Origin: Pseudoxanthomonas sp. GM95
GTDB taxonomy: Bacteria; Pseudomonadota; Gammaproteobacteria; Xanthomonadales; Xanthomonadaceae
Length of the DNA stretch: 64,000 nucleotides
Direction of reading: 5' to 3'
Assembly: GCF_900109775.1 (NCBI RefSeq)
Contig: NZ_FOAX01000004.1
Coordinates: 124,001 to 188,000 of the forward strand
Position numbers and translations under genes: made by a program. This document shows, piece after piece, positions 8,475 through 17,411 of this stretch (the stretch's first letter is position 1; each line of letters begins with the position of its first letter). Under the pieces are notes generated by a model. The model saw only the letters and a list, made by a program, of their open reading frames with translations, did not search any database and had not been told where the DNA came from.

Positions 8475-10775
8475 ATGCGTCTGCCTGCCTGTTTCCGTCC
8501 CGTCCTGCATGCCGCGCTGGCTGTGCTCTCGCTGGCCTGCGTGCCCGCGCTGGCCGCCACGCTGCCGCTGATCCCGATGCCGCAGTCGGCCACGCCGGGC
8601 GAAGGTCAATTCACCGTCCAGCCGGGCATGACCGTCGGCGCCCAGGGCGAAGGCGCGCGCAAGACCGCCGAACAGTTCATCGACCTGCTGCACGACAGCG
8701 GCGGCCCATCGCTGGTGCTGGCCGAAGATGACGCCGCCAAGGACGCGCCGATCCAGTTCACCGTCGCGCCCGGCACCGGCGGCCCGGAAACCTACACGCT
8801 GCAGGTCACGCCCGAGCGCATCCAGCTCAACGCGACCGCCTCGGCCGGATTGTTCTATGGCGCGATGAGCTTGTGGCAGCTGCTGCCATCGGGCAACGCG
8901 CAGGCCGGCGCCACGCTTGATGCGGTGACGATCAACGATGGCCCGCGCATGGCCTGGCGCGGCCTGATGCTCGATTCGGTGCGCCACTTCCAGAGCGTGG
9001 AAGAAGTCGAGCGCCTGCTCGATGCGATGGCCGTGCACAAGCTCAATGTCTTCCACTGGCACCTGGCCGACGACCAGGGCTGGCGCATCCAGATCGACCA
9101 GTACCCGCTGCTGACCGAAGTCGGCGGCTGCCGCGTGCCGCTGGGCGATGGCGGCATCGGCGAGGACGGCCAGCCGATCCAGGAATGCGCCTTCTACACC
9201 AAGGACCAGATCCGCGAGGTGGTGCGTTACGCCGCCGAGCGCCACATCACCGTGGTGCCGGAGATCGACATCCCCGGCCACGCCACCGCCGCTATAGCGG
9301 CGTATCCAGAGCTGGGCGTGGATCGCCCGCAGCTGCAGGTGGCCAATGGCGCCGGCGTGTTCCCGAACCTGTTCAACGCCGACGAATCGACGATGACCTT
9401 CCTGGAGAACGTGCTGGGCGAAGTGCTGCCGCTGTTCCCGGGCCAGTTCTTCGACATCGGCGGCGACGAGGCGGTCAAGGACCGCTGGAAGGCCTCCAAG
9501 CACATGCAGGCGCGCATCAAGCAGCTTGGCCTGAAGGACGAGGAAGCCCTGCAGGGCTGGATGGTCAATCGCCTGGGCACCTACCTGGCCCAGCACGGCA
9601 AGCGCATCATCGGCTGGGATGAGATCCTGATGGGCGGCCCGCTGCCCGATGGCGCGGCGGTGATGTCCTGGCGCGGCACCGAGGGCGGTATCGAGGCCGC
9701 GCGCAAGGGCCACGACGTGGTGATGACGCCGGTGACACACCTGTACTTCGATTACCTGCAGACCGCCTCGCCGGCCGAGCCGCCGGGCCGGCCCAGCCTG
9801 ATCCCGCTGGAAAAGGTCTACGGCTTCGAGCCGGTACCGGCCGAACTGGACGCCGCGCAGCGCCAGCACATCATCGGCGTGCAGGCCAACGTGTTCACCG
9901 AGCACATGCACAGCTTCGATCGCGTCGAGCACAACGTGTTCCCGCGCATCGCCGCGCTGGCCGAAGTGGCGTGGTCGCCGCAGGCCAGCCGCGACCTGGC
10001 CAGCTTCAAGCAGCGCCTGCCCAACCTGCTGGCGCATTACCGCGCCCTGCACATCCGCTACGCGCGCACGCCGTTCCAGGTGCTGTTCGCCACCACGCCG
10101 TCGGCCGATGGCAAGCAGGCCAGCGTGGCGCTCAGTGATCCGCTGGACTACGCCGACATCCGCTACACCACCGATGGCAGTGCGCCCAAGGCCGATTCGC
10201 CGCGCTACAGCGCGCCGCTGACGCTCACCGTGCCGACCACGCTGCAGGCGGCGGTGTTCTTCAACGACAAGCCGCTGGCGCCGCCGACCGTGCTGGGCCT
10301 GACCACCGACGCCCTGCGCACGCGCAGTGACGAACAGTTGGCCATGTGCACCGGCGCGCTGATGCTGCGTCTGGAAGACGACGGCCCGCGCGCCGGTCCG
10401 CGCGCGGTCTACAACGTGGACATCTTCAATCCGTGCTGGGAATGGAAGGCCGCGCCGCTATCGGGAATTGCGTCCGTGCAGATCCGCGCCGGGCGCATTC
10501 CGTACTTCTTCGAGCTGGCCCACGACGAGTACCTGCGCACCTTCAAGAAGGCCAAGACCGCCTACGGCGAACTGGAGCTGCGCGACGGCTGCGATGGCGC
10601 GGTGTTGGGCAGCGTGCCGCTGCCGAAGGACCCGGGCGCCGATGGCTTCCAGACGCTGGACATCCCGCTCAAAGCCGCGCCCAGCCAGGCCAACCTGTGC
10701 GTGTATTTCACCGGCGACACGCGCCCGAACATGTGGGTGCTGGACCGCATGACCCTGATACCGGCAGGCAACTGA
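8475..10775 (+). CDS. Secreted beta-N-acetylhexosaminidase (GH20)
   Basis: A 766-residue exo-hexosaminidase releasing terminal GlcNAc/GalNAc. Domains: signal peptide (1-about 27, ending ALA), GH20b N-terminal domain (about 30-155), the TIM-barrel catalytic domain (about 160-540) with HWHLADDQGWRIQI and the catalytic pair D331-E332 in DIGGDEA, then a chitobiase C-terminal domain (about 545-620, YTTDGSAPKADSPRYSAPL) and an extra C-terminal beta-sandwich-like segment (about 640-766). The ATG at 8475 follows AAGAGGTG; an upstream in-frame reading lacks a signal peptide. It belongs to the nag locus and would supply GlcNAc in the periplasm or outside the cell. Confidence 0.93.
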   Translation: MRLPACFRPVLHAALAVLSLACVPALAATLPLIPMPQSATPGEGQFTVQPGMTVGAQGEGARKTAEQFIDLLHDSGGPSLVLAEDDAAKDAPIQFTVAPGTGGPETYTLQVTPERIQLNATASAGLFYGAMSLWQLLPSGNAQAGATLDAVTINDGPRMAWRGLMLDSVRHFQSVEEVERLLDAMAVHKLNVFHWHLADDQGWRIQIDQYPLLTEVGGCRVPLGDGGIGEDGQPIQECAFYTKDQIREVVRYAAERHITVVPEIDIPGHATAAIAAYPELGVDRPQLQVANGAGVFPNLFNADESTMTFLENVLGEVLPLFPGQFFDIGGDEAVKDRWKASKHMQARIKQLGLKDEEALQGWMVNRLGTYLAQHGKRIIGWDEILMGGPLPDGAAVMSWRGTEGGIEAARKGHDVVMTPVTHLYFDYLQTASPAEPPGRPSLIPLEKVYGFEPVPAELDAAQRQHIIGVQANVFTEHMHSFDRVEHNVFPRIAALAEVAWSPQASRDLASFKQRLPNLLAHYRALHIRYARTPFQVLFATTPSADGKQASVALSDPLDYADIRYTTDGSAPKADSPRYSAPLTLTVPTTLQAAVFFNDKPLAPPTVLGLTTDALRTRSDEQLAMCTGALMLRLEDDGPRAGPRAVYNVDIFNPCWEWKAAPLSGIASVQIRAGRIPYFFELAHDEYLRTFKKAKTAYGELELRDGCDGAVLGSVPLPKDPGADGFQTLDIPLKAAPSQANLCVYFTGDTRPNMWVLDRMTLIPAGN

Positions 10776-10781
10776 TGGCGC

Positions 10782-10808
10782 ACGCCCTTTCGCAAGGCGA
10801 AGGGGCGT
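10782..10808 (+). other. Stem-loop downstream of GH20
   Basis: An 11-bp hairpin (ACGCCCTTTCG, loop CAAGG, CGAAGGGGCGT, one G-U pair) begins 7 bases after the stop codon. It lacks a U-tract, so it may stabilise the 3' end rather than terminate. Confidence 0.4.
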
Positions 10809-10857
10809 GTTGGGACCGGTGTGATTTGCAGCGTCGTCCCAACCCAACCAAAAACCT

Positions 10858-10926
10858 GTGGGAGCCGCTTCAGCGGCGATGACGCTTTATCGCGAACGCC
10901 CCATCGCCGCTGAAGCGGCTTCCACG
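10858..10926. repeat. REP-like palindrome, copy 1
   Basis: Inverted arms GTGGGAGCCGCTTCAGCGGC.. (from 10858) and ..GCCGCTGAAGCGGCTTCCACG (to 10926), each with its own small palindrome CCGCTTCAGCGG, around a short spacer. The same pattern recurs at 16924, 40489 and 49645, always between genes. Confidence 0.75.
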
Positions 10927-10931
10927 CTTGA

Positions 10932-11339
10932 TCATGTTCCACCCGGCTTGCGTGGGAACCAGCGCAACAGCAGATTGCTGGCGCGGGTCCTGGCGATGGC
11001 CAGCCCCAGCAGCACGCCAGTGCTGTCGGCCAGCGCGTCCATCGGATCGGGCGTGCGGTCGGCGGTGAACCAGCCCTGCATGAACTCGATCAGCACGCCC
11101 AGCACCACCAGCCAGGCCGCCGCGCGCAGCAGCGCGCGACGCGTGGCGAAGAGCTGCACCGCGCACACCATCAGCACGAAGAACGAACCGGCGTGCTCGA
11201 TCTTGTCCACGCCTTCGGCCACGCGCGGGATGTCGTCGCCCGGCAGCAGGCAGGTGGTTACCACCACCGCCATCGCCAGCCCCCACAGGCCGACCCACAG
11301 CGCCGGCCAGCGCAGCGGCTTCAACGCGCCGCTGCTCAC
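10932..11339 (-). CDS. VanZ-like small membrane protein
   Basis: A 135-residue protein with four predicted membrane segments and the VanZ-family features DKIEHAGSFFVLM (helix 2) and GVLIEFMQGWF...DPMDALADSTGVLLGL. VanZ-like proteins are inner-membrane proteins mostly of unknown role. I choose the GTG at 11339 because it overlaps the upstream gene's stop as GTGA; a GTG at 11348 would add three residues. It is the last gene of a two-gene unit and ends 6 bases before the REP element. Confidence 0.75.
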   Translation of the reverse strand: MSSGALKPLRWPALWVGLWGLAMAVVVTTCLLPGDDIPRVAEGVDKIEHAGSFFVLMVCAVQLFATRRALLRAAAWLVVLGVLIEFMQGWFTADRTPDPMDALADSTGVLLGLAIARTRASNLLLRWFPRKPGGT

Positions 11340-12520
11340 AGCCGCCACGTCAGGTCACCGGACAGGAAGGCCGCGTCGAAATTGCAGTCGCGCGCAAAGC
11401 CCATGAACTGTAAACGCTCGCCCATCTCGTTGGGCAGGGTGAGCTTCTTGAACTCGTTGCGCAGGCGCAGCGTGGTCGCCTCGTCCGGCGCGCGCGCCTC
11501 CGCTTCGCCCAGGCGATCGATCAAGCCGTTGCCGACCAGGAAGCCCGCCTGCGTCGCGTAACCCGCCAGGGCGAAGCCCGCGCCGGTACCGGCCTCGGCC
11601 AGCGCGGTGAAATCCACCGAGGCGGTGATGTCCTGCAGCCCCGGCCAGCGATAGACATCGTTGTGCATGCGATGCCGGTAGAAGGCGCGCATGGTGCCGC
11701 CATCGCGTTGTTCCAGGTAGTACTCCTTGCGCGGGTAGCCGTAGTCGCAGAACAGCAGCGCGCCGGCGTCGAGCTTGCCGATCACCGCTTGCACCCAGTA
11801 CGGCAGCTGCGGCAGCAGCTCGCTGCGATAGCCATCCTCGAACAGCACGTCGCGCGACCGCTCGACATGGCGCACGGCCGCGGCCAGCAGCGGATCGGCG
11901 GGGCGATCGGTGGCGACGAAGCGGCCTTCGCCATCCAGCGCGACATGCTCCTCGAACACCTCACCTTCGCGCAGCACGAAGCGCGGCGTCGGCAGCGCAT
12001 CGATCACCTCGTTGGCGAACACCACGCCGTTCCAGGTGTCCTGCGGCGGGGTGTCCAGCCATTCCACGCAGTCGAACACCGGTGGGATCAGGCGCCGGCC
12101 CAGGCGCTCGCGCTGGCGTTCGCGCAGGTCCGCGCTGGGTTCCAGGATCCAGTACTTGGCCGGCATCGCATCCAGCTGCAGCAGGCGCTTGAGCATGACC
12201 TCGGCAAAGGCGCCGCTGCCGCCGCCGATCTCCAGGAAACACGCCTCCGGCCCCAGCTCCTGCAGCACCGGCGCCACCGCCTGCGAGACCGCACTGGCGA
12301 ACAGCGGGCCGATTTCCGGCGCGGTGACGAAATCGCCGGCCTCGCCGAACTTGGTCGCCCCGGCGCTGTAATAGCCCAGCCCCGGCGTGTACAGGCAGCG
12401 CTCCATGAAGCGCGAAAACGGCAGCGATCCGCCGGACGCGGCGATTTCGCCCCGGATCATCGCGGCCAGGCGGTCACTGTGGGCCAGGGCATCGGCATCG
12501 GGAAGCGGCAGGTCGTTCAT
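11336..12520 (-). CDS. SAM-dependent methyltransferase, MidA/NDUFAF7 family (COG1565)
   Basis: A 394-residue protein. Near the N-terminus it has GGSLPFSRFMERCLYTPGLGYY and GDFVTAPEIGPLFA, which are diagnostic of this family; the SAM-binding loop is FLEIGGGSGAFAEVML, followed by VVFANEVIDALP. Eukaryotic NDUFAF7 methylates an arginine of a complex I subunit; the bacterial substrate is not established. The ATG at 12520 is preferred over a TTG three codons earlier. It is followed by the VanZ-like gene with a 4-base overlap and diverges from the Anbu gene. Confidence 0.85.
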   Translation of the reverse strand: MNDLPLPDADALAHSDRLAAMIRGEIAASGGSLPFSRFMERCLYTPGLGYYSAGATKFGEAGDFVTAPEIGPLFASAVSQAVAPVLQELGPEACFLEIGGGSGAFAEVMLKRLLQLDAMPAKYWILEPSADLRERQRERLGRRLIPPVFDCVEWLDTPPQDTWNGVVFANEVIDALPTPRFVLREGEVFEEHVALDGEGRFVATDRPADPLLAAAVRHVERSRDVLFEDGYRSELLPQLPYWVQAVIGKLDAGALLFCDYGYPRKEYYLEQRDGGTMRAFYRHRMHNDVYRWPGLQDITASVDFTALAEAGTGAGFALAGYATQAGFLVGNGLIDRLGEAEARAPDEATTLRLRNEFKKLTLPNEMGERLQFMGFARDCNFDAAFLSGDLTWRL

Positions 12521-12668
12521 GCAGGTCAAGGCGTGACGGCAAAGAAGTCCATGTTACGCGGCGCCTGGCGACCTTGCGGTGCGGATCAGGTGAATTCCAG
12601 TCGCACCAGCCCTAGCCAGCACCGGAGGGCGCCCCTATGATCGTGGTGCCCTCTTCCCCGGTTGTGAC

Positions 12669-13508
12669 ATGACTTATTGCGTCGGCATCGAAGTGGACGA
12701 AGGCCTGGTCTTCGCCGCGGATACCCGGACCAGCGCGTCGTTTGACGACGTGCGCGTCTACCGCAAGATGCACATCTTCGAGTACCCGGGCGACCGGGTC
12801 TTCGTGATTCTGTCTGCCGGTAACCTGGCCACCACCCAGCTCACCATGTCGCGACTCAAACGCGATGCGGAAGATCCCTCGTGCACGCGCAGCCTGCGCA
12901 CGTTCAAGCACCTGTTCGAGGTGGCCGAATACGTGGGCGAGGTGCTGGTGGCCAGCCAGTCGGCGGTCAACGACCAGGCCCAGCAGAGCGGCGTCAGCGT
13001 GCAGTCCACCCTGGTGCTGGGCGGCCAGATCGCCGGCGAGCGGCCGGGCCTGTACATGGTCTACCCGCTGGGCAACTGCATCGCGACCTCGCCCGAAACG
13101 CCCTACCTGCAGATCGGCGAATCCAAGTACGGCAAGCCGATCCTGGACCGCATCCTGCGCCCCGGCACCACGCTGGAAGACGCGGCGCGTTGCGCGCTGG
13201 TGTCGCTGGATTCGACCATCCGCTCCAACCTGTCGGTCGGCATGCCGCTGGACATGGCGCTGATCCGCGCCGGTGACCTCAAGGTGACCCAGCAGATGCG
13301 CCTGGAAGGCGACACGCCGCTCTACGCCGAAATCCACGACACCTGGTCGCGCAAGCTGGAAAACGCCGTGCGCACCCTGCCCCGCTTCCCCTGGGAACCG
13401 GCGCGCGAAGGTGAGGAACACGAAGAGCGCCCAAGCCGCCAGGTGGTCGCGCCACCGCGCCGCATCGCTTCGCGCCAGGATCCGGGCGACGACGCCGGCC
13501 AGCAGTAA
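12669..13508 (+). CDS. Anbu-type proteasome-related peptidase
   Basis: A 279-residue Ntn-hydrolase-fold protein of the Anbu/COG3484 family (ancestral beta subunit, HslV-like). The sequence starts MTYCVGIEVDEGLVFAADTRTS: residue 2 is threonine, the expected N-terminal nucleophile after Met removal, followed by the conserved GLVFAADTR motif. The body ends near residue 245; the last 35 residues are charged and low-complexity. Anbu genes usually cluster with circularly permuted ATP-grasp, alpha-E and transglutaminase genes. Here the first two partners are present in convergent orientation across a shared terminator, and no transglutaminase gene is visible. Substrate and function are unknown. Confidence 0.9.
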   Translation: MTYCVGIEVDEGLVFAADTRTSASFDDVRVYRKMHIFEYPGDRVFVILSAGNLATTQLTMSRLKRDAEDPSCTRSLRTFKHLFEVAEYVGEVLVASQSAVNDQAQQSGVSVQSTLVLGGQIAGERPGLYMVYPLGNCIATSPETPYLQIGESKYGKPILDRILRPGTTLEDAARCALVSLDSTIRSNLSVGMPLDMALIRAGDLKVTQQMRLEGDTPLYAEIHDTWSRKLENAVRTLPRFPWEPAREGEEHEERPSRQVVAPPRRIASRQDPGDDAGQQ

Positions 13509-13530
13509 GACGCGCGTGGATCAGGCAAAG

Positions 13531-13557
13531 AAAAAGCCGGGCACTGCCCGGCTTTTT
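13531..13557. terminator. Bidirectional terminator between Anbu and alpha-E genes
   Basis: AAAAAGCCGGGCAC followed by TGCCCGGCTTTTT: a GC-rich stem flanked by an A-run on one side and a T-run on the other, so it can stop transcription from both convergent genes. Confidence 0.85.
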
Positions 13558-13578
13558 CATGTGCGCTCCAGACCACGG

Positions 13579-14520
13579 TCAGTTGTAGAAATACCCTTCC
13601 ACCACCGCGTTGTGCAGGTTGCTCAGGTGGACCTGGATCTCGTCCATGAACGCGGCCGGATTCTGCGCCGCCAGCCACACCGGATCGGCGTTGCGAATCA
13701 TCCCGACCACGCGATTGAGGTGGCGGTCCACGCCCGGGCGCGGCGGCATCGTCGGCAGCACGTGCTGGGCGCGGGTCAGGCAGAACTGCACGCTGCGCGG
13801 GAACTCGGTGTTCTGCAGCAAAAAGCGCAGCGCGTGCTCGCCGGTCACGCGCTGGCGGATGTGGCGCCGGTACATCTGGTACGCCGCCAGTGAACGCAGC
13901 ACCGCCATCCACTGCATGTTGCGGAACGCCTCGCGATCTTCCTCGCTGCGCGGGGTGATCAGGCCCGAGGCGCCGGCATCGATGATGCGCGTGGTCATGT
14001 CGGCCTGTTCGATGCCGGTGCCCAGGCGCAGGAACTGGTAGCCGATGTCGCGGCTCACGTTCGCCGAGAGCAGGCCGGAAACCTTCAGGCAGCCATCGAC
14101 GATGCGGGTGATGAACTCCAGCCGATAACGCCGCTGCAACGCACGCTCGCCGCTGGCGGCCACGTACAGGTGCAGGTCGTTGACCGCTTCCCACACTTCC
14201 TGCGGCAGCGTGTCGCGGATGCTGCGCAGGATCTCGCGGGCGCTGGTGATCGAGACGGTCAGCGAGGCGGGATTGGCTTCGTCCAGCAGCAGGAACCGGA
14301 TGACCTCCGCGTCGGCCACGTCGGTGCCGGCATCGGGATGCAGCGCGGTGAACAGGTCGCCCGAGCCGACCGTGTCGATCATCGGCCGCCAGGTGAAGCG
14401 CACCGAGCGCGGCAGGTCCAGCTGCAGCATGCTGCCCACGCCGACCAGGCGCGCGGTGTTTTCCGCGCGACGGATATAGCGGCTGAACCAGTAGAGATTG
14501 TCTGCGACGCGCGAGAGCAT
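13579..14520 (-). CDS. Alpha-E domain protein
   Basis: A 313-residue all-helical protein of the alpha-E (DUF403) family. The N-terminus MLSRVADNLYWFSRYIRRAENTARL is the family signature, and the helical body runs to the C-terminus. Its ATG overlaps the stop of the ATP-grasp gene (TGATG), so both are made together. Family members always travel with circularly permuted ATP-grasp proteins and often with Anbu, in a proposed peptide-ligation or tagging system. That role is a comparative-genomics prediction, not proven. Confidence 0.9.
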   Translation of the reverse strand: MLSRVADNLYWFSRYIRRAENTARLVGVGSMLQLDLPRSVRFTWRPMIDTVGSGDLFTALHPDAGTDVADAEVIRFLLLDEANPASLTVSITSAREILRSIRDTLPQEVWEAVNDLHLYVAASGERALQRRYRLEFITRIVDGCLKVSGLLSANVSRDIGYQFLRLGTGIEQADMTTRIIDAGASGLITPRSEEDREAFRNMQWMAVLRSLAAYQMYRRHIRQRVTGEHALRFLLQNTEFPRSVQFCLTRAQHVLPTMPPRPGVDRHLNRVVGMIRNADPVWLAAQNPAAFMDEIQVHLSNLHNAVVEGYFYN

Positions 14521-15968
14521 CAGGTGCCCTCCTCGTCGGTATCCACCACCCAGGTGTCCTTGGCGCCGCCGCCCTGCGAGGAATTGACCACCAGCGAGCC
14601 GGGCGTCATCGCCACGCGGGTCAGGCCACCGGTGGTGACGTAGGTGTCCTCGCGCGAGAGGATGAAAGGCCGCAGGTCCAGGTGGCGCGGCGACGGACCT
14701 TCGTCGGTGACGATCGGCGCGGTCGAGAGATTCAACGTCGGCTGGGCCATGTAGTTGCGCGGATCGGCCTGGATCAGGCCGCGGAACTTCTCGATCTCCT
14801 CCTTGCTCGCGCGCGGTCCGATCAGCATGCCGTAGCCGCCCGATTCGTTGGCCGGCTTGACCACCAGCTTGTCCAGGTTGGCCAGCACGTGCTTGAGGTC
14901 CTTGTCGTCGTGGCACAGGAAACTGGGCACGTTGGGCAGGATCGCGTCCTCGCCCAGGTAGTACTTGATCATCTTGGGCACGTAGGCGAACACGACCTTG
15001 TCGTCGGCAACGCCCGCGCCCGGCGCATTGGCCAGCGCCACCTTGCCCGCGCGCCAGCTGCGGATCAGGCCCGGCACGCCGAGCATCGAATCGGGATGGA
15101 ACACCTCCGGATCGATGAACAGGTCATCCACGCGGCGATAGATCACGTCCACGCGCTGCGGGCCGTAGACGGTGCGCATGTAGGTGCAGTCGTCGTCGGC
15201 AACGAACAGGTCCGAGCCTTCGACCAGCTCGATGCCCATCGCCTGGGCCAGGTACGCATGTTCGAAATAGGCGCTGTTGAACACGCCTGGCGTCAGCAGC
15301 GCGATCACCGGCGCATCGCCCGGACGCGGCGACAGCGCCGCCAGGGTGTCGTAGAGCTGGCTCGGGTATTCGTCCACCGGCAGGATCGAGCTGGTCTCGA
15401 ACAGCTCCGGGAACACGCGCTTGGCGACCATGCGGTTTTCCAGCATGTAGCTCACGCCGGAAGGAATGCGCAGGTTGTCTTCCAGCGCGTACAGCGTGCC
15501 GTCGCCGTCGCGCACCAGGTCCGAACCGCAGATGTGCGCCCACACGCCCAGCGGCGGGGTGATGCCCACGCACTGCGGGCGGAAGTTGACCGAATCCTTC
15601 AGCAGCATCGCCGGGAACACCTTGTCCTTGACGATCTGCTGCTTGCCGTAGACGTCGCCGATGAACAGGTTCAGCGCGCGCATGCGCTGCTTGAGGCCGG
15701 CCTCGGTGACTTCCCATTCCTTGCGCGGGATCACGCGCGGGATCAGGTCGAACGGCAGCGTGCGGTCGACGTTGCGACCGTCCGAGTACACCGTGAAGGT
15801 GATGCCCATGACGCGGGCGACGACATCGGCGGCGACCTGGCGCTCGGCGATCTCGCGGCCCGACAGGCCACCGAGGTATTCGACCAGCCTGCGCGCGGCA
15901 GGACGGGCCTGGCCGTCTGCCTGGATCAGCTCATCAAACGTGGAACTCCGGTACTTCTCCCAGTCCAT
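14520..15968 (-). CDS. Circularly permuted ATP-grasp protein
   Basis: A 482-residue protein of the circularly permuted type-2 ATP-grasp family (DUF404/DUF407). Seen in sequence: the N-terminal region with GITFTVYSDGRNVDRTLPFD, RIPSGVSYMLENR, the stretch NAPGAGVADDKVVFAYVPKM, and the glycine/lysine-rich nucleotide-binding segment KLVVKPANESGGYGM. ATP-grasp enzymes ligate carboxylates to amines through acyl-phosphates; the substrate here is unknown. The ATG at 15968 follows an ACGGAG ribosome site; longer upstream readings add a non-conserved leader. Confidence 0.9.
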   Translation of the reverse strand: MDWEKYRSSTFDELIQADGQARPAARRLVEYLGGLSGREIAERQVAADVVARVMGITFTVYSDGRNVDRTLPFDLIPRVIPRKEWEVTEAGLKQRMRALNLFIGDVYGKQQIVKDKVFPAMLLKDSVNFRPQCVGITPPLGVWAHICGSDLVRDGDGTLYALEDNLRIPSGVSYMLENRMVAKRVFPELFETSSILPVDEYPSQLYDTLAALSPRPGDAPVIALLTPGVFNSAYFEHAYLAQAMGIELVEGSDLFVADDDCTYMRTVYGPQRVDVIYRRVDDLFIDPEVFHPDSMLGVPGLIRSWRAGKVALANAPGAGVADDKVVFAYVPKMIKYYLGEDAILPNVPSFLCHDDKDLKHVLANLDKLVVKPANESGGYGMLIGPRASKEEIEKFRGLIQADPRNYMAQPTLNLSTAPIVTDEGPSPRHLDLRPFILSREDTYVTTGGLTRVAMTPGSLVVNSSQGGGAKDTWVVDTDEEGT

Positions 15969-16169
15969 TCGCTCCGTTCCGTTGGCCCTTGCAGCCAGCG
16001 AAACGCGGTGCGAAAGGGGATGCAGGCAACATGCCCGCAAACCATGATGGGCGTCAAGCAATCCACGGGATGTGATGCGCGCGATGCGGGCGTGCCATCG
16101 TCCGCGTCCGCACGGGCGATGACATGCGGGGATGCCACAATCGCGTCATCTTTCCCGGCAGAGCCTTCC

Positions 16170-16910
16170 ATGTCCGAGTTTCCCCGCGTCGCCCTGGTCA
16201 CCGGTGCCGCCAAGCGGATCGGTGCGGCCATCGCCCGCGCCCTGCATGCCGATGGCTACGCGCTGGCCCTGCACTACCGCGGCTCGGCCGACGAGATGCA
16301 GGCACTCGCTGCCGAGCTGGAAGCCGCGCGCCCGGGCAGCACGCTGGTGCTGCAGGCCGAGCTGGCGCAGGTCGAACAGTTGCCACTGCTGGTGAGCCGC
16401 ACGGTCGAGCGCTTCGGCCGGCTCGACGCGCTGATCAACAACGCCTCGGCCTACTACGCCACGCCGGTCGGCACGGCGACGCCGCAGCAGTGGGATGCGC
16501 TGTTCGCCTCCAACGCGCGCGCGCCGTTCTTCCTGTCGCAGGCCGCCGCGCCGCACCTGAAGGCCAGCCGTGGTGCCATCGTCAGCATCGCCGACATCTA
16601 CGCTCAGCGTCCGCTGCCAGAGCACACCCTCTACTGCATGGCCAAGGCCGCGCTGGTGATGATGACCCAGTCGCTCGCGCGCGAACTCGGCCCGCACGTG
16701 CGCGTCAACGCGATCGCGCCCGGCAACATCCTGTGGTCGGAGAATCCGGTCAAGGCCGAGACCGAGCAGGTCCTGCGTGATCGGGTGCCGCTGCAGCGCC
16801 AGGGCGCGCCCGAGGACATCGTCTCGACGGTGCGCTGGCTGATCGATGGCAATACCTACGTCAACGGCCAGATCATCGCGATCGATGGCGGTCGTTCGGT
16901 CTTTATCTGA
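16170..16910 (+). CDS. Pteridine reductase / FolM-like short-chain dehydrogenase
   Basis: A 246-residue SDR. The cofactor loop TGAAKRIGAAIARALHADG with the following ALHYRGS pattern (NADPH-type, as in pteridine reductase and FolM), the NNAS motif, and the catalytic YCMAKAAL (Tyr-x3-Lys) are visible; the C-terminus NGQIIAIDGGRS is standard. Pteridine reductases reduce biopterin or dihydrofolate. The neighbouring convergent folB/folK-like pair supports a pterin role. The start at 16170 places the Rossmann motif at residue 11; the region upstream is antisense to the ATP-grasp gene. A generic SDR is the alternative. Confidence 0.85.
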   Translation: MSEFPRVALVTGAAKRIGAAIARALHADGYALALHYRGSADEMQALAAELEAARPGSTLVLQAELAQVEQLPLLVSRTVERFGRLDALINNASAYYATPVGTATPQQWDALFASNARAPFFLSQAAAPHLKASRGAIVSIADIYAQRPLPEHTLYCMAKAALVMMTQSLARELGPHVRVNAIAPGNILWSENPVKAETEQVLRDRVPLQRQGAPEDIVSTVRWLIDGNTYVNGQIIAIDGGRSVFI

Positions 16911-16923
16911 CCAAGGTTTGTCG

Positions 16924-16994
16924 TGTGGGAGCCACTTCAGCGGCGATGGGCTTTCGCGGGAGGATTTCATCGCCGCTGAAGCGGCTCCCACAAA
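16924..16994. repeat. REP-like palindrome, copy 2
   Basis: TGTGGGAGCCACTTCAGCGG... and ...CCGCTGAAGCGGCTCCCACA form a long hairpin between the convergent pteridine reductase and folK-like genes. It may act as a shared 3' element. Confidence 0.75.
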
Positions 16995-17006
16995 GACCAG
17001 ACTTGC

Positions 17007-17411
17007 TCAGGCCAGCGTCGGCCCACGCAGCTGGTTGAGCACGTCCTGCATCAAGCCGACGAACAGTGGATGCCCCAGCTTGGTGTCGTCGCGCCACAGC
17101 ACGATGCCGTGCGCATCGCACTCGCAGGCCAGGTCGATATCGATCACGCACTGCGCATCGCCAGGCACGCGGCCCAGCTCGGTTTCGATCTTCTTCAGCG
17201 AGACCACCAGTGCATCGTTGGCCAGGCCGCTGGCGAAGACGATCGCCTGGTTGTGGAAGCGGCGCGCGTCGCCGCTGACACTCGGCCCTTCGACGCAACG
17301 CGAAGTCGCTTCGACCAGCCCTTGCGCGGACAGCGTTTCGATCGCCAGCCGCAGCACCTGCGGCGAGTCCAGGCTGCTGCCCAGCAGCAGCACGTAGCGG
17401 CGCGTCTTCAT
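17007..17411 (-). CDS. Divergent, shortened FolK-like pyrophosphokinase
   Basis: A 134-residue protein related to 6-hydroxymethyl-7,8-dihydropterin pyrophosphokinase (HPPK, normally about 160 residues). It keeps the N-terminal LLLGSSLDSP pattern, the FHNQAIVF strand and the magnesium-binding Asp-x-Asp in VIDIDLA. The loop before DxD is shortened and the usual RWGPRxLDLD arginine is not present; the late HPR-type motif is reduced to HPLFVG. It overlaps folB by 4 bases (ATGA). It may be a reduced-activity or repurposed HPPK; a standard folK probably exists elsewhere. Family membership is fairly sure, activity is not. Confidence 0.7.
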   Translation of the reverse strand: MKTRRYVLLLGSSLDSPQVLRLAIETLSAQGLVEATSRCVEGPSVSGDARRFHNQAIVFASGLANDALVVSLKKIETELGRVPGDAQCVIDIDLACECDAHGIVLWRDDTKLGHPLFVGLMQDVLNQLRGPTLA

